From: Ignavibacteria bacterium
GTDB lineage: Bacteria > Bacteroidota > Ignavibacteria > Ignavibacteriales > Melioribacteraceae
Reading direction: 5' to 3'
Assembly: GCA_016873835.1 (NCBI GenBank)
Contig: VGVY01000013.1
Coordinates: 1-36,461 of the forward strand
Length of the DNA: 36,461 nt
Shown piece by piece: positions 23,886-32,431 of the stretch (position 1 is the first letter of the stretch; the number at the start of each line of letters is the position of its first letter). Position numbers and translations under genes: made by a program. Under the pieces are notes generated by a model. It was not told the DNA's origin. It did no database searches and saw only the letters and a list, made by a program, of their open reading frames with translations.

Positions 23886-24788
23886 CTAATTTGATCCTGA
23901 TTGAATTTCTTTCTTTTCTCTTCTAAGTTTTTTAATGTTTTTTAATTCGCTTTCATAAACCTTTTTTGTGCCATCGCCTAAAGACTTTTCAATATCTCTA
24001 ATATCTTGAACAAGTTTTAACATTCCATTTATTTCAACCGAGGCAGCTTGATCAGTTCCCCACATTGCTCTATCAAGCGTTATGTGTCTTTCTACAAATG
24101 AAGCTCCAAGTGCAACTGCAGCCAGAGTTGGCGCCAGTCCGGTTTCATGTCCAGAATACCCGATTGGAACATCTGGATATTTATCACGATATGATGTAAT
24201 TACTTTAATATTGAGTTCTTCCAATTTGCATGGATAAGTTGAGGTTGATTGAGCAATCATTAAATTTTCTTTCCCAAGGAAATTAATTGCATCTTCAATT
24301 TCTTCTAATGTTGACATACCAGTAGATAAAATAATAGGTCTTCCAGTAGATTTAACTTTTCTTAGCAAACGAAAGTCAGTTAGTGAAGCAGATGAGATTT
24401 TATAAACCGGCACTTTAAATTTCTCAAGAAAATTAACTGCTTCTTCATCCCATGGAGAAGCAAACCAATCGATTTTTTTCTCACGGCAGTATGCATCAAT
24501 TTCAAAATACTCTTCAAAACCAAACTCAACTTTTTTGCGATACTCTAAATAAGTTAATCTGCCCCAGGGTGTATCTCTTTCAATTTCCCATTGATCTTTT
24601 GGAACGCAAAGTTCTGGGGTTCGTTTTTGAAATTTTACTGCATCGCATCCGGCAAAGACTGCTCCGTCAATTAATTTTTTTGCAAGATCAACAAAACCAT
24701 TATGATTGATGCCAATTTCTGCAATTATATATACTGGTTCTATCTCGCCTATAAATTTATTCCCAACTTTTACTTTAGGAGGCATCAT
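23886..24788 (-). CDS. NeuB-like nonulosonic acid synthase lacking the SAF domain
   Basis: Condenses phosphoenolpyruvate with an amino-hexose (or its phosphate) to a nine-carbon 2-keto sugar acid. The TIM-barrel motifs are present: YIIAEIGINHNG, DAVKFQKRTPELC, WFASPWDEEAVNFLE, YKISSASLTD, STGMSTLEEIE and GYSGHETG...FVERHITLDR. The usual C-terminal antifreeze-like (SAF) domain of about 60 residues is absent: the protein ends soon after IKKLRR, where SAF would begin. Length is about 300, versus roughly 340-350 for classical NeuB. The start is probably ATG 24788 (MMPPK), overlapping the end of the KdsC-like gene by 14 bases; ATG 24818 would lengthen the overlap. The exact product is not predictable. 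Confidence 0.88.
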   Translation of the reverse strand: MMPPKVKVGNKFIGEIEPVYIIAEIGINHNGFVDLAKKLIDGAVFAGCDAVKFQKRTPELCVPKDQWEIERDTPWGRLTYLEYRKKVEFGFEEYFEIDAYCREKKIDWFASPWDEEAVNFLEKFKVPVYKISSASLTDFRLLRKVKSTGRPIILSTGMSTLEEIEDAINFLGKENLMIAQSTSTYPCKLEELNIKVITSYRDKYPDVPIGYSGHETGLAPTLAAVALGASFVERHITLDRAMWGTDQAASVEINGMLKLVQDIRDIEKSLGDGTKKVYESELKNIKKLRREKKEIQSGSN

Positions 24789-25317
24789 ATTTTTTTCGTC
24801 CGATTTTTTTGGCTTCAATAATTAATTCAGCTAATTCTCTTACGGCACCATTTCCGCCTTTGTTTTTTACAATAACATCTGCAGCTTCTTTGGCAAATGT
24901 TGTTGCATCACTTGGACAAGCGCTTAATCCCACTTTTTTCATTATCTCTATGTCATTTGTATCATCACCCATAAATGCAATTTCACTATGTGAAATATTT
25001 CTTTTTATAAGAATTTCTTCTAAAGTTTTTTCCTTTTCAAACGATCCAAGATGAAGTTCAGTAATTTTCAGTTTTTTAGCTCTGCTTGATACAATCTCGG
25101 TGTTTTCTCGTGTGATTATTCCAGTTTCAACATTTACTAAAATGCGCAGCCTTTCAATTCCCATTCCGTCGCGAATTGAAAATCTTTTCATTTCTTCGCC
25201 GTTTGCAGAATAATATACTCCAGTATCAGTTAATACTCCATCAACATCAACGATAAGGAGTTTTATTTTAGAAGCCCTTTTTAAAATATCTTTTTTTGAA
25301 AGTTTTTTCTTTCCCAT
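24775..25317 (-). CDS. HAD phosphatase, KdsC-like (nonulosonate or KDO 8/9-phosphate)
   Basis: 180 residues of the small cap-less HAD type. Motif I is LLIVDVDGVLTDTG (nucleophile Asp and acid/base Asp), followed by FSIRDGMGIERLR, motif II GIITREN and motif IV AFMGDDTNDIEIMKKVG. These are the KdsC features. In this operon it most likely dephosphorylates the sugar-acid phosphate made by the overlapping NeuB-like synthase. Housekeeping KDO-8-phosphate phosphatase is the alternative. Confidence 0.9.
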   Translation of the reverse strand: MGKKKLSKKDILKRASKIKLLIVDVDGVLTDTGVYYSANGEEMKRFSIRDGMGIERLRILVNVETGIITRENTEIVSSRAKKLKITELHLGSFEKEKTLEEILIKRNISHSEIAFMGDDTNDIEIMKKVGLSACPSDATTFAKEAADVIVKNKGGNGAVRELAELIIEAKKIGRKKYDAS

Positions 25318-25341
25318 TTTATAAACCTTTGATAAAATTAT

Positions 25342-26145
25342 TTACCAGCAAGTCCATCCACCATCAACAACTAAATTTGCGCCAGTCATATAACTTGATG
25401 CATCGCTAGCAAGAAATATTAATGCACCTTTGTAATCAGTAGGTTGTGCCATCCTTCCCAAAGGAGTTTTGCTAGAATACTTTTGAATAAAAAATTCGTC
25501 CTGATTATTTTCAATTCCTCCCGGTGAAAGAGAATTAACTCTCACACCTTCTTTTCCCCAGTATGATGCAAGATATTTTGTAAACATAATTACCGCACCT
25601 TTTGTTGCTGAATAAGCCGGGGGTTTGAAAAATGTTTGTTCTTCTTTTTCATTTTTATATAATGACTGATCAGGTGCAGTAATTCCATATGTAGAAGCAA
25701 TATTAATAATGCTACCTGATTTCTGTTTCGCCATTAGGGTGCCAAAAATTTGTGAACATAAAAAAACACCAGTTAAATTTACGTCAATCGATTTTTGCCA
25801 AAGCTCAAGAGGATAATTTTCAAACTTTGATAATTCTAATGCTGCTTTCGGATTTTCAAACATATCATTAATAGCAGCATTATTTACCAAAATATCAATT
25901 CTCTCAAATTTATTTAAGACAGTTTTTTTTACATGTTTAATATTTTCGGAATCAGTTACATCAAGTTTACATCCAATGGAATTAATTCCAAGCGAGTCAG
26001 CAAATTTAATACACTCTTGTTCATCAAGATCAGTAACCACAACATTCGCTCCAGCTTCATAAAGAGCTTTGCAATGTTCTTTGCCGAGTAATCCAAGTGC
26101 ACCAGTTACAATAGCAGTTTTATTTTCAAGCGAAAAAATTTTCAT
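25342..26145 (-). CDS. Short-chain dehydrogenase/reductase (PtmA-like)
   Basis: 267 residues with the classical SDR layout: TGALGLLGKEHCKAL (NAD(P) loop), DLDEQE, NNAAIND, the catalytic Ser in INIASTYG, YSATKGAVIMFTK (Tyr and Lys) and SPGGIENNQDEF. The opening resembles SDR proteins of flagellin-sugar clusters such as Campylobacter PtmA, as I recall them. Likely oxidises or reduces a sugar hydroxyl or keto group in the pathway. It lies 10 bases after the aminotransferase gene. Confidence 0.85.
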   Translation of the reverse strand: MKIFSLENKTAIVTGALGLLGKEHCKALYEAGANVVVTDLDEQECIKFADSLGINSIGCKLDVTDSENIKHVKKTVLNKFERIDILVNNAAINDMFENPKAALELSKFENYPLELWQKSIDVNLTGVFLCSQIFGTLMAKQKSGSIINIASTYGITAPDQSLYKNEKEEQTFFKPPAYSATKGAVIMFTKYLASYWGKEGVRVNSLSPGGIENNQDEFFIQKYSSKTPLGRMAQPTDYKGALIFLASDASSYMTGANLVVDGGWTCW

Positions 26146-26155
26146 AAAGATTTTT

Positions 26156-27493
26156 TTACTGGTTTATTTTTGGTTTAGTATTAAAATTATCAGTCTTTCT
26201 GAAAACTGGCTTTACTGGTTCTCCCATTAATGATTTTTCAAGTTCATTTTTTTCTATAGCTTTTTTTAATACAATTAAGGATTCTTCGAGAGCTTGTAAT
26301 GTATAATTAATATCTGTATCAGTGTGAGTGAAGCTCATATTATGGAAACCTTGCCAAAGGATTCCCCTTTTTATCATTTCTTGCTGCATTAATGATTTTT
26401 GGATTAACGGATCTCCGGCTTTCTCATTAAATGTTGCCATTGAACGCCAATTATATCCAAGTACACTTGTATAATCCATTCCCAATTTTTTTGCAATAGT
26501 ATTATATCCATCCTTTAGTTTCTTCCCTTGGTTGTTCAAATATTCTGGAACGTTAAGAGATTTAGTAATATTAATTGTCGCCTTAGCAGCAGCTAACGAA
26601 AGAGCTTCACCGCCAAATGTAGTATAAAAGAACACATCATCGTCAGCAAGTTTCATAATTTCTTTCTTGCCAGTTAGAATGGAAATTGGCATACCATTAG
26701 CCACGGCTTTTGAATATGTTGCAAGATCCGGAGTGATGCCAAAAAATTCTTGTGCGCCCCCAAGTGCCATTCTAAAGCCAGTCCACATTTCATCAAAAAT
26801 TAAAATAATGCTCTTCTCTTTGCAAAGATTGGCAAGTTTATTTAAAAAATTATCTCTTGGCTCAGCAAAAACAACCGGCTCAAGAATAATAGCAGCCACA
26901 TCATCATCTATCGAGTTCTTAACCGATTCCATATCATTGTAATTAAACGTGAAGGTATTGGCTAATACTGATTCTGGAATTCCATAGTTTCGTGCAGTTA
27001 CAGCAATATACCAATCATGCCATCCATGATAACCACAACAAAGAATTTTATATTTACCGGTATATGCTCTGGCTAATCTAACGGCAGCACTTGTAACATC
27101 AGCCCCGGTTTTACTGTACCGAACTGCTTCGGCATTTGGAATAACTTCTCTTATAAGTTCAGCAACTTCAACTTCTAGTGGATGCATCATTGAAAAAGTA
27201 ATACCATCTTCTAATTGTTTTCTTATTGCCGCATCAACCTCGGGATAAGAATAGCCAAGTGATAATGGACCAACAGCCATTAAATAATCGATATATTCAT
27301 TCCCGTCAACATCCCAAACATGCGATCCTTGTCCTTTGACTAAATATTTTGGTGCGACTCCATTTATCCATTGAGTTGGTCCTTTTGCCAATGTTTGTGT
27401 AACAGATGGGATTAATCCAATTGCACGGTTATAAAGATCATTAGATTTTTGGATCGAAGGGAAATTATTCGTTAATGAAATTTTGTTCGGCAT
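26156..27493 (-). CDS. Class III PLP aminotransferase (glutamate-1-semialdehyde aminomutase-like)
   Basis: 445 residues of the GSA-aminomutase/aminotransferase fold. Landmarks: GVAPKYLVKGQGSHVWDVDGNEYIDYL, YSKTGADVTSAAVRLARAYTG, CCGYHGWHDWY, ILEPVVFAEP, IFDEMWTGFR and the PLP lysine in TYSKAVANGMPIS. In haem synthesis HemL would sit among tetrapyrrole genes; here the neighbours are sugar genes, so a sugar or side-chain amination is more likely. Such HemL-like enzymes are found in some nonulosonic-acid clusters. The acceptor is unknown. Confidence 0.85.
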   Translation of the reverse strand: MPNKISLTNNFPSIQKSNDLYNRAIGLIPSVTQTLAKGPTQWINGVAPKYLVKGQGSHVWDVDGNEYIDYLMAVGPLSLGYSYPEVDAAIRKQLEDGITFSMMHPLEVEVAELIREVIPNAEAVRYSKTGADVTSAAVRLARAYTGKYKILCCGYHGWHDWYIAVTARNYGIPESVLANTFTFNYNDMESVKNSIDDDVAAIILEPVVFAEPRDNFLNKLANLCKEKSIILIFDEMWTGFRMALGGAQEFFGITPDLATYSKAVANGMPISILTGKKEIMKLADDDVFFYTTFGGEALSLAAAKATINITKSLNVPEYLNNQGKKLKDGYNTIAKKLGMDYTSVLGYNWRSMATFNEKAGDPLIQKSLMQQEMIKRGILWQGFHNMSFTHTDTDINYTLQALEESLIVLKKAIEKNELEKSLMGEPVKPVFRKTDNFNTKPKINQ

Positions 27494-27549
27494 AGTTTAT
27501 TTAGCATTTAGCTTTGAATTTATTGTAATGTATTAACATATTGCCCAAT

Positions 27550-28299
27550 TCATTGGGAAAACCAAAACTTACCAAGATGTTTTTTGTTGATATCGTAAAC
27601 CTCAGAATTTTTCAAAACGAGGTTTAATATATCATTTATTCCAAACATTTGGTTATTGGGATATAATTCTTCAAATACTCTTTTTATAAATTGGTAATCT
27701 TCTTCATAATCAATTGTCCAACGGTGAGTTGTGGAATAGTCTACGCCTTTTGACCAAAGAACATTTCCGATTCTAAACTTTTGAGGATTTTCCCAAAAAT
27801 ATGGTGTGGTATGTTCTCGTTCATAATATTTGGTTGATTCTTGCCATGCTTTTCGAAGTGCAGCAATAGACATAATCTCAACATCATTTCCATCAGGATA
27901 AGTAGGTGGATGAAGATTACTCACATAATCATAATCTTTTAATTTTTCCATGTAATATTTTATTACTAAATCAATTATTTCCGGATCAATAAGTGGGCAA
28001 TCAGATGGAATTTTAACAACTGCATCTGCATCGTATTTTAAAGCCGCTTGATAATGTCTGTCTAATAAGTCAGTTAGATGTCCCCGAAAACAAGTTATAT
28101 TTTCACTCTTACATAATTCTTCGATTTTATCATCTTCTTGATTTGTAGAAGTCGCTACCACAACTTTACCAATATATTTTGATTTTTCTACGCGCTCTAT
28201 CATTCTTGATAATAGTGGTTTTTCTAGGATTGGAAGTAATACCTTTCCTGGTAAACGGCTTGAAGATAATCTAGCTTGAATAACTGTTATTATTTTCAT
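27550..28299 (-). CDS. Cytidylyltransferase-like protein, SpsF family
   Basis: 249 residues. The nucleotidyltransferase N-terminus VIQARLSSSRLPGKVLLPI, then VVATSTNQEDD and VVKIPSDCPLIDPEIID, match the SpsF/CMP-KDO-synthetase-like group (COG1861). Predicted to activate the pathway's keto-sugar acid as a CMP derivative before transfer. It is followed after 56 bases by the aminotransferase gene, and begins five bases after the stop of the glycosyltransferase-like gene. Confidence 0.85.
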   Translation of the reverse strand: MKIITVIQARLSSSRLPGKVLLPILEKPLLSRMIERVEKSKYIGKVVVATSTNQEDDKIEELCKSENITCFRGHLTDLLDRHYQAALKYDADAVVKIPSDCPLIDPEIIDLVIKYYMEKLKDYDYVSNLHPPTYPDGNDVEIMSIAALRKAWQESTKYYEREHTTPYFWENPQKFRIGNVLWSKGVDYSTTHRWTIDYEEDYQFIKRVFEELYPNNQMFGINDILNLVLKNSEVYDINKKHLGKFWFSQ

Positions 28300-28304
28300 A
28301 TAAC

Positions 28305-29309
28305 TTAACTACAAGAATATTTTTCTTTTAATTCATCAAGATTGATTTCTTTTTCGGTAAGGAAATCTTTGCCAATGCTCGCAATACGTTCGGCCGATGA
28401 ACCATTATTTTGAATCGGCAACAATTTTCTTAATTCGCTTAAATCAAAAGCAGAATGAACTTCTTTATTTAAAGCTAAACCAACAAATGCAACAGATGAA
28501 TATTTAGTAATTAAAACATCGCAGTTTGCAATCATGTGATTTGTATTTCCACTAGAATAAACAATTGCATTTGGTGCAGAATGATTAATTTCTTTTGTGG
28601 CTCTTTCAAAATTTTCATTTGGATGAAGTTTGAATATCAACTGCTTATCATCAGCTATCCTTACACATTTTTGAATAAACTTTTTACGATTCTCATATTT
28701 AAAAGTTTCCCTTGCATCTGAAGTGCAGACCAATACAAAATTCTTATGAGGAAAATCATTATTTAAAAATTCTTTTACGTTGTCAAAGTTTGGAATGCCG
28801 GTAACAATGATTTTATTTTCATCAGCACCTTTTTTTATAAAAAAGTTTTTATATCCTTCAGATGCAACACAGAAAATATTATATAGATTTGAAATGCCCA
28901 TTGTAGATGTACTTGCCAACCACCTTGGCAGTTTAAAATATTTTACTAAATGAAACATAATTGTTTCCGGATCTGTCATTCCTTCTTGCACTAAAATTAT
29001 TTTTTTATTTCTAATATTTTTCTGAATTATTAAATCAGCACATGTAATAACAAGATCGTAGTTATTTTTTAGACCACGGTAATCCACTTGTAAATTATTT
29101 ATTTCAAGATATTTTTCTGTATTCCATCTAAATGGCCCATTTAAAATTGAGAACTTTCCATAACCTTTTCCTACCAAATAGTTAATCATTCCATCGGAAT
29201 AATATGGAGTGAAAAAGCAATCGTATTCTTTCAAATATTGTGAAATTTGATGCATCATCGAAGTTTGATTTAATGATCCGCAGATAAAGAGTATTTTTTT
29301 TCTAGACAT
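28305..29309 (-). CDS. GT-B fold transferase, CDP-glycerol/capsule-transferase-like
   Basis: 334 residues, soluble. The N-terminal half (KILFICGSLNQTSMMHQI) and C-terminal half look like paired Rossmann domains. Second-domain marks are IIVTGIPNFDNVKE, FVLVCTSDARETF, FKLHPNENFERA and NCDVLITKYSSVAFVGLALNKEV. The HPNE and KYSSVAFVG elements recall CDP-glycerol glycerophosphotransferases and capsule sugar transferases. Probably transfers the CMP-activated sugar, or an alditol phosphate, to a surface glycan. First gene of the operon. Donor and acceptor are unknown. Confidence 0.65.
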   Translation of the reverse strand: MSRKKILFICGSLNQTSMMHQISQYLKEYDCFFTPYYSDGMINYLVGKGYGKFSILNGPFRWNTEKYLEINNLQVDYRGLKNNYDLVITCADLIIQKNIRNKKIILVQEGMTDPETIMFHLVKYFKLPRWLASTSTMGISNLYNIFCVASEGYKNFFIKKGADENKIIVTGIPNFDNVKEFLNNDFPHKNFVLVCTSDARETFKYENRKKFIQKCVRIADDKQLIFKLHPNENFERATKEINHSAPNAIVYSSGNTNHMIANCDVLITKYSSVAFVGLALNKEVHSAFDLSELRKLLPIQNNGSSAERIASIGKDFLTEKEINLDELKEKYSCS

Positions 29310-29564
29310 AATTGAAGTGTAAAATTGTATGCAAAGTTATCAAAAATTCTTGTAATCTTAATTTTTAGGTCAGTCTTTTAAGACCTACTGTAATCTTATT
29401 TCTCAAAAGTATGAGCATATTTTCACAATTGAAAAATCATTTTTGAATTTACTACTTGAACATCTAAAATCAATGTTAATAATGACGTAGAGATGAAAAA
29501 ATATTTCTAAAATCTGGCATGTTTTATGCCTAATCACTCTGAAGTAAAGATTGGATTAAAAATG
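29310..29564. promoter_or_regulatory. Divergent intergenic region with a hairpin flanked by 10-base direct repeats
   Basis: The region between the sugar operon and rnfC is AT-rich. TAGGTC (29366-29371) and GACCTA (29382-29387) form a palindrome whose interior TCTTTTAAGA is itself nearly palindromic. TGTAATCTTA occurs at 29351-29360 and again at 29389-29398, flanking it. This could be an operator controlling one or both divergent operons. No convincing promoter pair was assigned. Confidence 0.35.
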
Positions 29565-30899
29565 TCACTTATATCCAAATTAAAAACATTTAAGGGTGGA
29601 ATTCACCCAAAAGAATATAAATCACTTACTAATAAAATGGAATTTGAAACAATTCCTATTCCTCAGAAATTAATAATTCCATTAGCGCAAAATTTAGGTA
29701 ACCCATCAATTTCATTAGTAAAAAAAAATGATCTAGTGAAAACCGGGGATATAATTGCCGAGCAAAATGGCTTTGTTTCTTCAATCATTCATAGTCCAGT
29801 TAATGGTAAAGTGACAAAAATTTCAAACCATCCATCAGTTACTGGGATTCCGATAAATTCCATTAACATTGAGAAGATAGATTCAAATGAAATAAATTTA
29901 ATGTCTATACTTGATCCGGAAAGGATTTCTTCTGAACAAATTATTGAACGTGTGAAATATGCTGGGATTGTTGGACAAGGCGGAGCTGCATTCCCTACTT
30001 ATGTTAAACTATCACCACCGAAGGGAAAAAAAATTGAACATGTAATTCTAAATGGATGTGAGTGTGAACCTTATCTTTCTCGTGATTTTAGATTAATGAT
30101 TGAAAAACCTGAAGAAATTATCTTAGGAATGCAGCTTATTATAAAAGCTGTTAGCGCAACCAAAGGGACAGTTGGAATCGAAGACAACAAACCAGAAGCT
30201 ATTGAAATGATAAGGAATGCTGCAAAGAATTATCAAAATATTTCTGTCGAAGTTGTAAAAACAAAATATCCTCAAGGCGCAGAAAAGATGCTGATAAAAG
30301 CTGTAACGAATAAAGAAGTTCCTCCCAATAAACTCCCTTTCGATGTTGGAATAGTAATCCAAAATATAGCTACTGCTATTTCAGTTCATGATGCCATCAT
30401 AAAAGGAATGCCGCAAATATCAGCTTCTCTTACTGTAAGTGGATTGGGAATAAAAAATCCGAAAAATTTAATTGTTCCAATCGGTACTCCAATTTCTGAT
30501 ATCCTTGATTATTGCGGAGGCATTGTTCAAAATACTGTAAGAATTATTGCGGGCGGACCTATGATGGGTGCTTCTATTTATGATTTATCAACACCCGTAA
30601 TGAAAGCAACTTCTGGAATCTTAGTATTAACAGAAGAAGAGATTACACACAAAGAGGAAACGAATTGTTTAAGGTGTGGAAAGTGTGTGGAAGCTTGCGC
30701 ATTAAATTTAATTCCAACAAGGTTAGCTCGCTTGTCTTTGCTAGATAAATTAGAACTCGCAGAAACTCAGGGGATTACTATTTGTATGGAATGCGGTAGT
30801 TGTGCTTATACATGCCCGGCAAATATTCCATTAGCACAATGGATTCGATATGGTAAACAAAAAGTATTAAGCTTACAAAAAGAAAGAAAATCAGCATAA
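29565..30899 (+). CDS. rnfC: Ion-translocating oxidoreductase complex subunit C (RnfC)
   Basis: NADH-side subunit of the membrane Rnf complex, which couples ferredoxin:NAD electron transfer to Na+ or H+ movement. The N-terminus KTFKGGIHPKEYK is typical of RnfC, as is the NADH/FMN-binding-like region IVGQGGAAFPTYVK...ILNGCECEP. An SLBB-type segment follows, then two 4Fe-4S motifs, CLRCGKCVEAC and CMECGSCAYTCP. I prefer ATG 29565 (444 residues) because RnfC usually begins shortly before the GGIHP block and GGA precedes it; ATG 29526 would add 13 residues. First gene of the rnf operon, nine bases before rnfD. Confidence 0.95.
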   Translation, partial: SLISKLKTFKGGIHPKEYKSLTNKMEFETIPIPQKLIIPLAQNLGNPSISLVKKNDLVKTGDIIAEQNGFVSSIIHSPVNGKVTKISNHPSVTGIPINSINIEKIDSNEINLMSILDPERISSEQIIERVKYAGIVGQGGAAFPTYVKLSPPKGKKIEHVILNGCECEPYLSRDFRLMIEKPEEIILGMQLIIKAVSATKGTVGIEDNKPEAIEMIRNAAKNYQNISVEVVKTKYPQGAEKMLIKAVTNKEVPPNKLPFDVGIVIQNIATAISVHDAIIKGMPQISASLTVSGLGIKNPKNLIVPIGTPISDILDYCGGIVQNTVRIIAGGPMMGASIYDLSTPVMKATSGILVLTEEEITHKEETNCLRCGKCVEACALNLIPTRLARLSLLDKLELAETQGITICMECGSCAYTCPANIPLAQWIRYGKQKVLSLQKERKSA

Positions 30900-30908
30900 T
30901 TTATTACC

Positions 30909-31871
30909 ATGGAATTTAATTCTAATACAAACCACAGATTAGTAATTGCAAGTTCACCGCATCTTCACTCAAGATGGTCAACTAAACAAGCAATGTGGCT
31001 CGTAGTTCTTGCATTACTTCCATCATTAATTGCGTCGGTTATTTTTTTTGGCGTATATCAATTACTGATTGTAACAACAAGTGTTTTCTTTTCTGTATTG
31101 ACTGAAACGTTAATTAAGAAGATTAGAAAAAAGAAAATCAGTATTGCTGATGGAAGTGCTATAATTACCGGATTATTACTTGGATTAATTTTACCTCCTA
31201 ATTTTTCAATTACTTCAACAGCAATCGGAGCAGTTTTTTCAATCGCGATTGGAAAAGAAATCTTTGGCGGACTTGGTTTTAATATTTTTAATCCAGCATT
31301 AGTTGGTCGTGCATTTTTACAAGCTGCTTTTCCAGTAGCAATGACAACCTGGCAAAAACCTTATTACGCAGTTGATACTATTACAAGTGCAACGCCATTA
31401 GCATCTTTTAAGTTTGATAAAGCCGTAACAGAAATTCAGCCATTAATTTTAGGAAACATTGGCGGCTCAATTGGTGAAACATCTGCAGTTGCAATAATAA
31501 TTGGTGGCGTATTTTTAATTGGTATTGGAATAGTTAATTGGAGAATTCCGGTTTCAATGATAATCGGGATTATGTTAATCAGTGCAATTTTTTGGCTTGT
31601 TGATCCTCTTAAATATGCAAGTCCATTATTTCATTTATTCGCAGGAGGTTATTTGTTCGGAGTCTTTTTTATGGCTACTGATTGGGTAACTTCTCCAATA
31701 ACTGCAAAAGGAATGTGGATCTTCGGCATTGGCATAGCGCTCATTGTCGTTGTTATTAGAACTTTTGGAGGTTTACCTGAAGGAGTTATGTATTCAATAT
31801 TGATAATGAATGCAATTGTACCGATAATAAATAGGCTTACAACTCCCAAAATTTTTGGAGCAGATAAATGA
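30909..31871 (+). CDS. rnfD: Rnf complex membrane subunit D (RnfD)
   Basis: 320 residues, about nine to ten membrane helices. The N-terminal SPHLHSRWSTKQAMWLVVLALLPS is diagnostic of the RnfD/NqrB family. The covalent FMN site is the Thr in VDTITSATPLASF; ApbE from this operon would attach the FMN. Other blocks: KEIFGGLGFNIFNPALVGRAFL and FFMATDWVTSPITAKG. The stop overlaps the rnfG start (ATGA at 31868-31871). Confidence 0.96.
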   Translation: MEFNSNTNHRLVIASSPHLHSRWSTKQAMWLVVLALLPSLIASVIFFGVYQLLIVTTSVFFSVLTETLIKKIRKKKISIADGSAIITGLLLGLILPPNFSITSTAIGAVFSIAIGKEIFGGLGFNIFNPALVGRAFLQAAFPVAMTTWQKPYYAVDTITSATPLASFKFDKAVTEIQPLILGNIGGSIGETSAVAIIIGGVFLIGIGIVNWRIPVSMIIGIMLISAIFWLVDPLKYASPLFHLFAGGYLFGVFFMATDWVTSPITAKGMWIFGIGIALIVVVIRTFGGLPEGVMYSILIMNAIVPIINRLTTPKIFGADK

Positions 31872-32431
31872 ATAATGTAATTAAAATGATTTTAACATTA
31901 ACAGTTATTGGAATTTTTTCAGGGGGATTACTTTCTGAAGTTAGTAATTGGGCTACTCCAAAGATAAAAAAAAATCAAAAAGCAGAAATAGAAAAAGCAA
32001 TTTTTGTAGTTCATCCAAATGGAAAATACTACGAAGTTGTTCAGAACAATAAAGTTGAGATTTATAAAGTGTTTGATGCAGAAAAAAATTTAATTGGATA
32101 TACAATAGTTAATTCTGGGAATGGATTTCAAGGAAAGATAAAAATAATGACCGGTGTTAACATCAAACTAAATAAAATAACTTCAATAGAAATTCTTGAA
32201 CAAGTTGAAACACCTGGACTTGGTACAAAAATAACAGAAGAGCCTTTTAAAAATCAATTTCAAGAAATTACAGCGTTACCAAATATCATTTGGGTAAAAG
32301 GAAAATCACTTGAACAGTCAAATGAAATTCAGACAATTACTGGTGCGACTATTTCATCAAAATCTGTTGTGGAAATTGTTAACGCTGGAATTGAGAAAGC
32401 ACGTGAATCAAAAAACCGGGGCTTGCTGTGA
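31868..32431 (+). CDS. rnfG: Rnf complex subunit G (RnfG)
   Basis: 187 residues with one N-terminal membrane helix and an FMN-binding domain facing the periplasm. The covalent flavin site is the Thr in TITGATISSKSV. The preceding EQVETPGLGTKITEEPFKNQF is the usual family block. It overlaps the next gene by four bases: TGA ends at 32431 and rnfE uses GTG at 32428. Confidence 0.95.
   Translation: MNNVIKMILTLTVIGIFSGGLLSEVSNWATPKIKKNQKAEIEKAIFVVHPNGKYYEVVQNNKVEIYKVFDAEKNLIGYTIVNSGNGFQGKIKIMTGVNIKLNKITSIEILEQVETPGLGTKITEEPFKNQFQEITALPNIIWVKGKSLEQSNEIQTITGATISSKSVVEIVNAGIEKARESKNRGLL

Noticed and set aside
29481-29500. Single GTAGAGATG arm resembling the dispersed palindrome
   Set aside because: No inverted partner nearby; a chance match or a remnant too weak to annotate.
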